This document shows, in pieces, positions 24,554-34,539 of a stretch of 64,000 nt of DNA. The first letter of the stretch is position 1; each line of letters begins with the position of its first letter. Source of the DNA: Saposhnikovia divaricata (Eukaryota > Streptophyta > Magnoliopsida > Apiales > Apiaceae); contig CM071597.1 of NCBI GenBank assembly GCA_036435485.1, positions 146,999,647 through 147,063,646 on the forward strand, read 5' to 3'. The translations under genes were made by a program, and so were the position numbers. Under the pieces are notes generated by a model. That model had not been told where the DNA came from, searched no databases, and saw nothing but the letters and a program-made list of their open reading frames with translations.

Positions 24554-25122
24554 ATTATATATTTGAAGCCCAGGAATGCAGATATTGTTCACTGGAATTT
24601 TTCATTCTGGTGGTGAGTGGCTGTATGCATTTAATTAACTGTTTAAATGTAATTTAATATTTTCCTTTTACAAGATAATGAAGAATGTCCAAAAAAAGAA
24701 CTCATAATTTAACACCAATTTTCAGCTTATTCAGAGCATAATTTGGAAACGTAATTTGTACTCATGTTTATTCAGAACAACTATATATTTTCACCAATTT
24801 GTGCTCATATACCAGTGTTTATTCAGAGCATTTGATTATTCTCAGCTTATATCTTTTGAAAACTCTCATGTTAGATTTGTCCTAATACTGATACTATAAA
24901 TTTATATCTTTTTGAAGCTATAAATTTGAGGGGCAAGGCAATTAAACACAAGAAAATACGATAAGAGGAAAGCAGCAAAAAAATAGAAAAAAGAGGACGA
25001 TTAACGTAAAACAAAAGCGAATACTCAATGTACATATCTTGGGTGCAACTAAAATAAAAAACCAGTAAAAACTTGGTGGCAATTGAAAACCAACCTAAGA
25101 AATATTATATGAATGTGGTATT
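24554..25122. other. CACTA interior between the two LTR elements
   Basis: About 570 bp of the CACTA element 16027-31991. AT-rich, with repeated TTCAGAGCA/CTCATATTTATTCAG-like phrases between 24700 and 24850; no coding seen. Confidence 0.6.
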
Positions 25123-25724
25123 TGATAGGCTATAACCAATCCCGACTGGGCTCGGCCCTAGGTCGCCCTGAGACCGGCCCATACCCAGTCCCGATTGGGC
25201 TCAAGCCAACTAAACCCGTAACCCAGGAGCATGGGAGTACGGGAGACACGAGTCATGACTGGGGTCCTACATGACAGTGACAGATAAGGGAATCCTAGTA
25301 TTGGCACAATCATGTCCCCATCAAACCACGTGCTGACATTCCATGGGCACACGCCACCACAGACATCACCTGGACAGGTGGGAATTATCAGCAGCGGACA
25401 AGTGTCCCACCTACCTCGGATCCAACGCTCATGATTGCAGGTACCAACCCTTAAACCCTAATCCTTGGCCTATAAATAGATGAGGAGAAAAAGGTGTAGG
25501 GGTTACATTCTCTTTTACACACTCATATACACACACCCTCCATAATTAGATACTCTAGTCCTTATCTTTTATTCTCCAAAGCCGTCACTTATTCTCATGC
25601 CGGAGGCGCCGCGGGGCTCAAACCCCCCTCCGGTGTTGTTTTGCAGACTCTCAACCACCAGCTTCACCTCTTACCAGGCGTGGGAAAGGCGGAGGAGGCA
25701 CTAGATCAGGTCTTGGAGTTATCA
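25123..25724 (+). repeat. 5' LTR of Tat element 1, with TATA box
   Basis: Starts TGATAGGCTATAACC, ends GTTATCA. A TATAAATA box at 25471-25478 (30720-30727 in the other LTR) is the likely promoter for the sense transcript. Confidence 0.9.
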
Positions 25725-26100
25725 TTGGCGCTAGAAGGAGGGGGTGCTCTGTCCTTTAGTCTCGGTGCCACAGGACTCATCTACATCAGCAAGCTATCGA
25801 AAGAAGGTCCGAAACAAAGTTGTAAGATCTAAAATCACCATAAAACCTTTACCAAAGATGTCACCTTTACACATTTCTTTGCTGTGTGTACACGTATTCA
25901 GCGTTATTTATCCTCTCTAACTCAGATCTTGATAAAGTTACGATTTTTAGCCTCTAGACATAGTTGATATCTAGATCTGTGCTCGTAGTTGCCTGTTTAT
26001 CTGTTTGTATCTACCAACCCGTGTTCTTATCTGAATATTAAGTGCATACATAAGCTGCTTTGCTCAAAATTCATCCTAGTTCTGTTATAATCGATACTTT

Positions 26101-27560
26101 GTGAAATACCCTATTTGGAAAATTGAAATCATGCCGAGAGGAAGCAAATCTACTCAAAGAACCAATACCCGGGCCCAAGACCCTAATCCCGTTCCGGACA
26201 TGCCTTTGTTGCCGGCCGAAACAGCTTCAGCTCTGGAAAGGGTAGGGATTGGCCCCGGGGATGCCCGAATTGACATTGAAGTCAACCAATACAAATACAC
26301 TGATGTACCTCTGGCTGCGATGCACATGGAAAATCTTATCCGGGACGAGTTCGCGGACGCTATCCGGGCATATCGAGCAAACCGGATAGCACCACCTCCC
26401 GAACCAGAGCAAGCCGAAAATTCACAAGGTTCTGAACACTCCCACCGGTCCAGAAGGTCAATCTTCGACCGTATTGGCAACCAAGGGAAAGAAAAACAAA
26501 CCGCCAAAAAATCTCAAAGTAAAAATCATGAAGCTGAGAAACTCAAAAAGCTAGCTGAACTCAAAGAAAAGATCAGACAAGAGGAGGAAGCAAAACTTGA
26601 GCTCAAAATTCAAAAAAGAATCCAGGAAGAAGAGGACCGAGTCTTGAGGAGGTCCGGCTCCAAAAGAGTTCTAAGAGAAATCAGTCCTGAACTTATCCCA
26701 GATGAAGAAGAACCTGAAGACAATCTCCTGCAAATGATTCATGAGTTATAGAAAAAAGTGGGCCATGACTCCGGACTTGAAATTGAAGGCACTCTGACAC
26801 CATTCAGCCATTCTCTGGAAGCTATTCCAAGACAAAATAACTTGAAGCACTACAATTTTGATTCATTTGACGGGTTGGGAGACCCTGAAGAGCGCATTAA
26901 TTACTTCGAGCAGATCGCTCTCATCTACTACTACAATGACATTACCAAATGCAGATTCTTTGCATCAACCCGAAAAGGAGGGGCCCAAAGATGGTTCAGC
27001 CGAATCCCCTCTCGGAGCATTCACTCCTGGAAGCAGTTTCGTGAATCTTTTCTGAAGAGATTCAGAGCAAACCGGACACATGAGCTACAAATGTGTCATC
27101 TGGAAACCATTCGACAATATGATAACGAATCCCTTTCGGATTTTATGAGGCGTTTTTAGGAGGCAATCAGTAAAATCTCGCGCTTGGATGAGTGTAAAGC
27201 TCTCAGTATCTTTCGGAGAAATCTAGACCCGGATCAAAATGAAAGGTATGTTTATGAACTGATCAATAAAGAGCCTGAAAGCTTAGTCGCAGCGTACTCC
27301 ATGGCTGCTCGATTCATCAAAGAAAGTGATATGCTCCAGGCGATGAGGATGACTTGTCAAGGAAATGCCTTATCCTGAACTACTCAAGATGACCGCCCTC
27401 GAGGAGGGTACTAGCCCGATAAAAGGTTCAAACCTAACAGACAGACCAACTATATTCAAAGTTCTCAACTCTCAGCCTCAAAAAGGCCTCTGAACCGGTA
27501 ACAATAACCGCCAAATCGGACTCAAGACCTCCGAAGCCACCGAAAGCCGATCCAAAGCTT
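26101..27560 (+). pseudogene. Tat element 1 gag
   Basis: The likely start is MPRGSKSTQRTN at 26131. A basic, charged N-terminal third contains a coiled-coil-like run (EKLKKLAELKEKIRQEEEAK). A TAG at about 26749 is followed in frame by the retrotransposon gag domain: FDGLGDPEERINYFEQIAL, GGAQRWFSRIPSRSIHSW, FRESFLKRFRAN and YDNESLSDFMRRF. A second TAG at about 27157 precedes LDECKALSIFRRNLDP and AAYSMAARFIKES, and a TGA lies at about 27376. Gag builds the particle. The homology ends near 27560, where unrelated DNA begins; no protease follows. Confidence 0.85.
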
Positions 27561-27563
27561 GAA

Positions 27564-28400
27564 TGTAATAACCCTAACATTAGAAATGCTATAGTGACTA
27601 AATGAATAGTGATTTTGAGGATTTAGGGAAATGGTATTTAGGTACCCTATAAGTGAAATTGAAAATGAATAATCAGAAACCATATTAGCATCGTACTAGG
27701 AAAATGAGTGACTCGAAACGATGACGGATTTCAGAAATTCCTGAGTATAGATTTTTAAGATGTTTGATTTCAAATGAGCACTATTGTATTGGATATTAAA
27801 GAGTATGGAATATGAAAAGGGTGTATACTTTGAGGAACATGTGAAATTATGTTAAACCAGGGGATTATTAAGTCAAGGGAATGCCAGAGGAACTTGGATT
27901 GTTAAACAATTTAGAACCACTTGGATAATAAGGTATATTCGAAATGAATCATAATTAGACGAATATGGAGACTAAGCAACCAAGATTTATATTATAACGA
28001 GGATATACACTACATTACCAATAACCAAAATCATTAAAACACTAATGAGAAAATCAAAAACAAAAATCACAAGATCATCCAACAATGACATCACTCCTTA
28101 CATCACTTTCCACTAACTTTCCAAGGATTTATCTAGAGAATTAATTGATAATTATCTTTATAAAACACACAAAATATCTACCAAGATCAAGATAAGAGCT
28201 AGTCAACACAAAATCTCTCCATCCTCCATCTTTATACCCCAATCGGCCATCAAGAAAAAAAGGGAGAAAAAGAAATTCAAAACCCTAGCTTCAACCAACA
28301 TAAATTCAAGAGAAAATTCATGGAGGTTACCCAAGGTTAGATTAAGGTGTCCACCAAGTTTGAAGGCCAACCAACATCATTTGCATAGGTAAGAAATTCA
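27564..28400 (+). mobile_element. Possible solo LTR inside Tat element 1
   Basis: Starts TGTAATAACCCTAAC and ends TTCA, with TTGAA at 27559-27563 and 28401-28405. The start is like that of several plant Gypsy LTRs. The interior has no coding. Because a TG...CA pair with a 5-bp match can arise by chance, and similar-looking DNA continues to about 28560, the right boundary and the solo-LTR reading are uncertain. Confidence 0.35.
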
Positions 28401-28568
28401 TTGAAGTTGATGATGAATAGTAACCTTGAAGAACTAACTTTTGTTTTATGATTTCTTTAGATTATCCAAGCTACCTTAAGGTTATTTAAGGACTATCCAA
28501 GGATTATTAAGTGTTGTTAAAGCTTCAAGAAGGTATAAAGTTCAAGAACCTTTAGTATTACTTTGAGT

Positions 28569-29002
28569 TTATGATGCAGCATACACCGGAGATAAGGGAT
28601 AGGGGGCCTTACTCAGCACAGTCCCAGAAAAGATTGCATCCAAACGGGCCTTATCATAGGGACCGGGCACCCCATGCGACTGCCTATGCTTATATTGGAA
28701 GCTAAGGTTACTATAGAAGAGAGTCTCCTCAACCTCATATTTCTGGATGAAGAAGTATTTGCTATCTACCCAGAACCCGTCCAGAGTCATACAGGCCTGT
28801 CCGGGACCCCGGTCCTTAGTGTAGAGCTGGATCAATACCTCCTACCACTTTTCTTCTTCTTGGCCATTAAACACCACTCTAGGTCTAATACTGAGGAGGG
28901 TTGATTTATGGAACTAGTACTACCGGTGCTACTGTTAGAGCTAATAATCAAGATTTCGGAAGGAGGCTTCGATTTCCTTGCTCGGCTTTTGAAACGAACC
29001 AT
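28569..29002 (-). pseudogene. Tat element 1 antisense gene, coding exon
   Basis: On the minus strand an ATG at 29002, six bases after a splice acceptor (TTTCCTCAG), opens a frame reading MVRFKSRARKSKPPSE, then a serine-rich stretch and AKKKKSGRRY, ending at 28832. A frame change near 28835 leads into IQLYTKDRGPGQACM, GFWVDSKYFFIQKYEVEE, QYKHRQSHGVPGPYDKARL and LSPVYAAS, with a stop at 28566-28568. Tat-lineage elements often carry an antisense frame between integrase and the 3' LTR, related to a domain annotated as putative gypsy-type transposon; position and the FWVDSKYFF-like core fit that. Its role is unknown. The middle of the usual protein seems to be lost. Confidence 0.6.
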
Positions 29003-29007
29003 AAAAC

Positions 29008-29599
29008 CTGAGGAAATCACCAAAGATAAGTCTTTTTCCTTTACCCCTAATCCACATTTATCTGCAAATCTTTTGTTTTACAATATCTTATTAAACCTAA
29101 TCCGGGCAAGGATTTCCTCTAACCAATTAAGCTATTCTGGGTTAGCGTGATTCTCCTTAAAGACCTAAACACATTGGGCGTCTAGTCCGGATTAAGTAAA
29201 CCATCTCTTATCAGAAGGGACGCCTAGTCTGGATTAAGCACATACACGAAACCCCAAAAACACGGTACAAAGGGCCAAAAACATCTTACAAAGATCTAAA
29301 CACATACATACACACTTACATACAAACACGAGAACCCAGAATTCAAAGAGCATCAAGTGAAAAACCTCTAAACCCAGATCCAACAGACACCCAAAAAACC
29401 TCAATTCCAAAATGCTTGGCATGCAAAATCGAACAGTTAAACCAAAGAAATCATAAACCCACACCCAAAAATAAGAAACTGACAATTCCATGAAGAAAAC
29501 AAAATCAAGGAGACTAACAGGCACAATAAAAAAGGGTCACAGTGGCATGCAAAAGAAAAGAAAGCAAGAAAAGCGAAGGAAAAAAGAGAAGAAACTTAC
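29008..29599 (-). other. Probable 5'-UTR intron of antisense gene
   Basis: On the minus strand a donor CTCTGTAAGTTT (GT at 29599-29598) follows a short leader and an acceptor TTTCCTCAG ends at 29008. The 592-bp interval is T-rich on the minus strand, as plant introns are. The predicted start codon lies just after the acceptor. Confidence 0.45.
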
Positions 29600-29767
29600 A
29601 GAGAAAAGCTTTCCAAAGAGGGTTGTATGGAGACCAAAGAAACCGACGATTGATGCCCCGGAGCGAAAGGTTCCGACGAAGAAAACTCAAAGAAAAAAAA
29701 ACTGGGAACAGAGAGAAATTGGGGAAGAATTTACTTTTGGTAAAGTAAAAGGAAGTACAAAGGAAAC

Positions 29768-29812
29768 TATATATAACCCCTGGAGTTGGAACGGTTTAGA
29801 AAGCCACGTGGC
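29768..29812 (-). promoter_or_regulatory. Antisense promoter: TATA box and G-box
   Basis: TATATATA at 29768-29775, and a perfect 10-base G-box palindrome GCCACGTGGC at 29803-29812, i.e. about 28 bp upstream of the TATA box on the minus strand. Together they form a compact plant-type promoter pointing into the antisense gene. A start site near 29740 would be expected. Confidence 0.55.
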
Positions 29813-29964
29813 TAATTTTTATTGGGCCAAAGATGATTAAAAAGGTGAAGAGACAACTGCTTTAATGACAAACAGCTGTCGCACGTCTTTTTAGGAAAAA
29901 TGGTGTGATATAATTTCAAAATGGATAGAGGGAAAACCCCCAAATCCGCTTGGATTTCCGTAGT

Positions 29965-30290
29965 GTACCTCAATCCGAACTTCCTCTTTCTTCCAACAAT
30001 CCGGATATAGAGGCAAATATTCAGCAAAATTTTTCTAAGTGAGACTACTTCAATCCGAATTGTCCCCACTTGGCAACAATTTGGACTAGGAGGCAACATT
30101 CAACCAAAAATTTTCTACTGACTACTTTAATCCGAATTGTCCCCACTTGGCAACAATTCGGATTAGGAGGCAACATTCAAACAAAAATTTTCTACTGACT
30201 ACTTTAATCCGAAATGTCCCCACTTGGCAACAATTCAGATTAGGAGGCAAGATTAAGCCAAAAATTTTCTCCTTACAAATGTTCAACTAA
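29965..30290. repeat. 77-bp tandem repeats in Tat element 1
   Basis: Phrases such as CCCCACTTGGCAACAATTC recur at 30065, 30142 and 30219, a 77-bp period, with an older, more diverged unit from about 29965. Each unit includes an inverted pair, CCGAATTGT and ACAATTCGG. The array lies about 200-500 bp upstream of the antisense TATA box. Confidence 0.8.
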
Positions 30291-30364
30291 GAAGCCATCT
30301 TTAGGGCTAATCTCGAACTCTTACTCCCCCATACGGAAAATCCGCATAAGGGAGTGGGGGCAAA

Positions 30365-30973
30365 TGATAGGCTATAACCAATCCCGACTGGGCTCGGCCC
30401 AAGGTCACCCTGAGACAGGCCCACACCTAGCCCGGATTGGGCTCAAGCCAACTAAACCGGCAACCCAGGCCCAAGGAGCATGGGAGTATGGGAGACACGA
30501 GTCATGACTGGGGTCCTATCTGATAGTGACAGATAAGGGAATCCTACTATTGGCACAATCATGTCCCCATCAAACCAGGTGCTAACATGCCATGGGCACA
30601 CGCCACCACAGACATCACCTGGACATGTGGGAATTATCAGCAGCGGACAAGTGTCCCACCTACCTCGGATCCAACGCTCATGATTGCAGGTACCAACCCC
30701 TAAACCCTAATCCTTGGCCTATAAATAGACGAGGAGAAAAAGGTGTAGGGGTTAAATTCTCTTTTACACACTCATATACACACACCCTCCATAATTAGAT
30801 ACTCTAGTCCTTATCTTTTATTCTCCAAAGCCGTCACTTATTCTCACGCCGGAGGCGCCGCAGGGCTCAAACCCCCCTCCGGTGTTGTTTTGCAGACTCC
30901 CAACCACCAGCTTCACCTCTTACCAGGCGTGGGAAAGGCGGAGGAGGCACTAGATCGGGTCTTGGAGTTATCA
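30365..30973 (+). repeat. 3' LTR of Tat element 1
   Basis: 609 bp, closely similar to 25123-25724; starts TGATAGGCTATAACC after the GTGGGGGCAAA tract and ends TTATCA before GTATT. Confidence 0.9.
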
Positions 30974-30978
30974 GTATT

Positions 30979-31630
30979 CAAATCACCCTACCCTAATTTC
31001 AAAAAGTCAATAATTTAAAACTCGATTACATACATACGGATTTCGAAAAACATCAACCGAGGGGAATATAGAAACGGTAGGATTCCAGATTTATTATATA
31101 GTGAAATTAAAATATAAAAAAAAAAGAATTAAAAATTACCTATCAGTTAGTAAAATGAAACATCCGAAATCCTGATACTGCTAATATGCTCATGCTGGTC
31201 CATTCAATATTTTTATAAGCCAAAGCAATCCTATTAGGTTTTTTCTTACCAATCGAAGAATGTTTTACAACACATGAAAGACGTAACTTGCTTCTTCTTA
31301 TTCCATCTTGTTCGACAAATACCCAATTTTACACACACACATAGAGAAAGAGGGAGATTGAGGGGGAGAGAGAGAGAGCCAGAGAGATACCTTTGAAGCA
31401 ACAGCGGGGGAGAACAATGGAGTAACAACGGGTGGTGTTTGATTCCTTCAATTATCCAATTAGGTAGACAATTGCTTGATTCGGAATTGCTTGTGTTTAA
31501 TTGGTTGAATTGTGAGTTTAATTGGGGAAGAACCGAGAGTTTAATTGGGGAAGAACCAGGAGAGTTTAATTTGGGGAAGTACAACTGAAGACTACGACCA
31601 ATTCTTTTAACTAAATTACATTTTTGTTCA
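30979..31630. other. CACTA interior, right side
   Basis: Part of the CACTA 16027-31991. A purine-rich stretch at 31340-31395 (GAGAGAGAG) and a small tandem repeat of TTTAATTGGGGAAGAACC-like units at 31509-31577 are visible; read on the minus strand this resembles a transcript leader. No coding frame is convincing. Confidence 0.4.
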
Positions 31631-31997
31631 AGTAAATGTTTTATACGTCTGGTATATACATAGCGACGTAAAAATTGATTGTTTATGTGATGGGTGAGAA
31701 AAATCCGACGTATAAATTGACACTTTATACAGCGGTTATTAAAAACCTGACATATAAAACAGAATTTTATATGTCAATAAAAAATAAACCAAGGTATAAT
31801 ATCATCATATACGTCGGCTTTTTCTAAACCGACGCATAATATCATTACATACGTCGGCTTTTATTCGAAATGACGTAACAAATGTTTTGACAATGTAAAT
31901 ATACGTCGCCTTCTGAAAAACTCGACGTATAAAACGTTATATACGTCACCCTTTTACATATACAACGTAAAATGTAAATTTTGTACTATTGAAAAAA

Positions 31998-32190
31998 GAG
32001 ATTAGGGAGCCTGAGATATATCTCAGGTAAGTTCCCTGAGATACCTATATTTACATGTAAAAATGGGGTGGGCATTTTTGTAAATTTAGAATTTTTTTAA
32101 CTAGCCCTACGGACCCAGTAAAATATAAAGTTATGTTATGTTGTAACTCAGGAAAAGTTCCCTGAGATATATCTTAGGGTCCTTTTTCTC
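31998..32190. mobile_element. Mutator-like MITE on the CACTA terminus
   Basis: 193 bp between two copies of TTGAAAAAA (31989-31997 and 32191-32199), a 9-bp duplication. The ends are inverted repeats about 40 bp long around GAGATATATCTCAGG (left) and CCTGAGATATATCTTAGG (right). The left duplication contains the last three bases of the CACTA element, so the MITE landed exactly on the junction after the CACTA insertion. Confidence 0.75.
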
Positions 32191-32199
32191 TTGAAAAAA

Positions 32200-32540
32200 T
32201 CATCTTTCCCAATTTATTTTACAGTTTGTAAAATAAAGATACCCCCCAAAAAATAAAAAATAAATTAAAATGAATAAAAAATTTTATTTTGAAAAAAATA
32301 AAATACATATTTGACTTGGTTGGTCGGTCGGTTAACACCTTCCCAAATAGTATGTTAACACCTTCCTAAAAATAAAAAATTAATTAAAATGCATATAAAA
32401 TTTTATTTTGCAAAAAATAAAATACATAATTTACTTTTAAATCTAAACTATCTATACTATACTATTATAAGCGAAATAGGGTATAATTGATTGGTTGGTC
32501 GGTCGGTTAACACCTTCCTAAAAAGTTTGTTAACACCTTC
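32200..32540. repeat. ~170-bp tandem repeats, left part
   Basis: Units built around TTGGTCGGTCGGTTAACACCTTCC recur at 32336 and 32505 (169 bp apart) and continue at 48951, 49068 and 49488 on the far side of the Tat element. Each unit also has ATATAAAATTTTATTTTG. A TCTATACTATACTATTATAAGCGAAAT phrase near 32450, written here only in part, resembles Helitron 5' ends, but this is uncertain. Confidence 0.6.
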
Positions 32541-33058
32541 TGTTGTGGAATAAAAACTAGGTTATTAGATTGCGGCTAGGGTTTCGTTGTATTTAATACT
32601 AAGGTGTGTGAGCTTTATGCTTTAATGGCTGCTCTTGTGCTCGTGGCTGAATCTGCCTTCACAAGATGCCTACGTACTTTGATGAATGTCAAAGATCAAG
32701 CCAAAAAACGTCGTTCTAGAGTGAGGGGTCTGACCCTTTATATAGGCTGAGAAGCCTGAGACTTAGAATAGGGTTAGGATACTTGGTGGGCAGGTCAGCC
32801 TTGAGGAAGGTTCTAGAATCCTACCTTGTAAGAGTCTGTTTCCTTGTATGACTATGTGCCTTGATGGCTACTCTTTGAAGAGATAATATCCTTATTCAGA
32901 TCTTATCGTTGAGCTGTCAATCATCCCTAAATATTAATTACGAAATTAATATTTAATTAGGGTTTAGGCCTCATTAATGGACTTCGTACTTGGACCAATC
33001 TAGGTCTGATTAATGCAATATTAATTGTGTCTTTAGGGCTTATTCTTATCCCATATAA
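32541..33058 (-). repeat. 3' LTR of Tat element 2
   Basis: Left copy on the plus strand, starting TGTTGTGGAATAAAAAC. The minus-strand start is mutated (TTATATGGG instead of TGATATGGG). The adjoining GTTGGGGGGCAAA on the minus strand (about 33059-33071) is the polypurine tract. Confidence 0.88.
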
Positions 33059-33440
33059 TTTGCCCCCCAACTTCTAGGAAAACTGATGAGGTTTTGCTTG
33101 ATGTTTTAAGGGCCTTTTTCGAGACTCGGGTCAGGGTTCATAATTATACACTAGTGTTTCACGAGTATTGTCTTAATGCAAAGTGTGGAGCGACCTACAC
33201 ATTTACAATGATTTGCCTAATTCGAGGCTAAGCAATTATTTTCTTGTAACTTTTGTTACTGAATTTTTGCCCATCCAACTCAAGGAATTATTCATAAAAC
33301 TCCTCGTATTTTTCATAGTTATCCTAATTTTTAGGATTTGTACAGTACCCACGGGTATTTTCTTTATTTTTATTGAAATTTCCGCGTTCGTAAGGATTTT
33401 TTGCAAAAAGAATCAATATTTAAGACAATTTTCGACCAGG
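33059..33440 (-). other. Tat element 2, 3' non-coding region
   Basis: Between the polypurine tract and the 78-bp repeats. AT-rich; no coding sequence identified. Confidence 0.5.
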
Positions 33441-33489
33441 ACTTACCTTTCTCGACCAGGAATTTTGACCAGAAATTCGACCAGGATTC

Positions 33490-33930
33490 TGGTCGAAATA
33501 AGGCCTTCAAAATTTCCTGATCGAAAGGTTTTTCGACCAGGATTCTGGTCGAAATAAAGGTCCAATTTTGCTCTGCTCGAATAGATTTTCGATTAGGATT
33601 CCTGGTCGTTTCGACCAGGATCTTGATCGAAATAAGGGCCTCAAAATGGCTTGGTCGAAGGACTTTTCGACCAGTATTCTTGGTCGTTTCAACCAGGATC
33701 TTGGTCAAAATAAGGGCCTCAAAATGGCTTGGTCGAAGGACTTTTCGACCAGGATTCTTGGTCGTTTCGACCAGGATCTTGGTCGAAATAAGGGCCTCAA
33801 AATGGCTTGGTCGAATGACTTTTCGACCAGGATTCTTGGTCATTTCGATCAGAAACTTGGTCGAAATAAGGGCCTCAAAATGGCTTGGTCGAATGAATTT
33901 TCGACCAGGATTCTTGGTCGTTTGGACCAG
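33490..33930. repeat. 78-bp tandem repeats, left part
   Basis: AAAATGGCTTGGTCGAA starts at 33643, 33721, 33799 and 33877, exactly 78 bp apart. The array resumes at 39664-39845 on the other side of the inserted CACTA. Each unit contains inverted CGACCA/TGGTCG motifs. Because 78 is divisible by three, the array stays open in several frames on both strands, which creates long but probably meaningless open frames. Units before 33565 are diverged. Confidence 0.92.
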
Positions 33931-34458
33931 CACTAGTACAGAATAGGCTTTTAGTGTCGCACTTTAGGCGTCGGTTATCTAGAGAGTCGTGGCCTATACT
34001 TACTTTAGGCGTCGGTTTCTAGCTTAACCGACACTTAAAGTCATTTGTGATGGGTCTTTTGCGTCGGTCATGAAACAACCGACGCCTAAAACTCACCCTT
34101 TAGCGTCGGTCTTTATTCAACCGACGCCTAAAACCAACCATTAGCGTCGCATAAATAACCGACGCCTAAAATCCAACCCTTTATCGTCGGTCTTGAGTCA
34201 ACTGACGCTTAAAAACCAACCCTTTAGCGTCGGCGTTTACTCAACCGACGCCTAAAATCGACAAATAAGCGTCGGTTATTACTCAACCGACACAAAAGAT
34301 AATTTATAGTGGACCTATAGCGTCGGGCCAGGAATGCCGACGCCTAAAGCTTTAAATAAAAATTATAGAAAAAGTTAAAATATACATAAAAAAATGAGTG
34401 GTTTCAATATATTTCTGCTGGTAATAAAAGCTAACTAATATGCCTTTTTTAAACAATT

Positions 34459-34529
34459 GGGCCTGTAGTCCAGTTGGCGTTTGTGCGTGGTTTCCTACAA
34501 GAAGACTCGAGTTCGAGTCCTTGGTGCTG
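34459..34529 (+). repeat. tRNA-like sequence, possible SINE head
   Basis: TAGTCCAGTTGG at 34466-34477 matches the RNA polymerase III A-box consensus exactly, and AGTTCGAGTCC at 34510-34520 is a near-perfect B-box at tRNA-like spacing. A run of nine T (34530-34538) would terminate transcription. The length is tRNA-like, but the acceptor-stem halves pair poorly, so this is a degenerate tRNA or the head of a tRNA-derived SINE. It lies inside the CACTA element. Confidence 0.55.
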
Positions 34530-34539
34530 TTTTTTTTTG

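Larger units (their letters stand above)
25123..30973 (+). mobile_element. Tat-lineage Gypsy element without pol
   Basis: LTRs at 25123-25724 (602 bp) and 30365-30973 (609 bp; the extra 7 bp is CCCAAGG), flanked by GTATT at 25118-25122 and 30974-30978. The primer-binding site ATTGGCGCTAGAAGGAGGG follows the left LTR, and a GGGAGTGGGGG polypurine tract precedes the right one. Sense coding is gag only (26101-27560). The 3' half holds an antisense gene with its own promoter (28569-29810) and a 77-bp tandem array, an arrangement known in the Tat lineage. Protease to integrase are missing, apparently replaced by foreign DNA from 27564. Confidence 0.88.
16027..31991. mobile_element. CACTA element split by two LTR elements
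   Basis: Left end CACTAGTACAAAA, right end TTTTGTACTATTG (one mismatch), with AAA at 16024-16026 and 31992-31994. Subterminal arrays at 16040-16560 and 31630-31970 repeat TATACGTCGG/CCGACGTATA. It holds an Athila element (duplication CTACG) and a Tat element (duplication GTATT); without them the CACTA is about 3.25 kb. It has no full transposase, only the N-terminal transposase-associated domain at 17197-17538. The A-rich flank makes the 3-bp duplication weak evidence by itself, but the matching termini and subterminal motifs are strong. Confidence 0.8.

Noticed and set aside
29234..29524. A 96-residue minus-strand membrane-like protein
   Set aside because: It lies within the predicted T-rich intron of the antisense gene; the Phe/Leu-rich translation is expected from such composition.
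33370..33933. A 187-residue minus-strand repeat protein
   Set aside because: The open frame results from the 78-bp tandem repeat, which is open on both strands and continues across a transposon insertion; no start context or family supports a gene.
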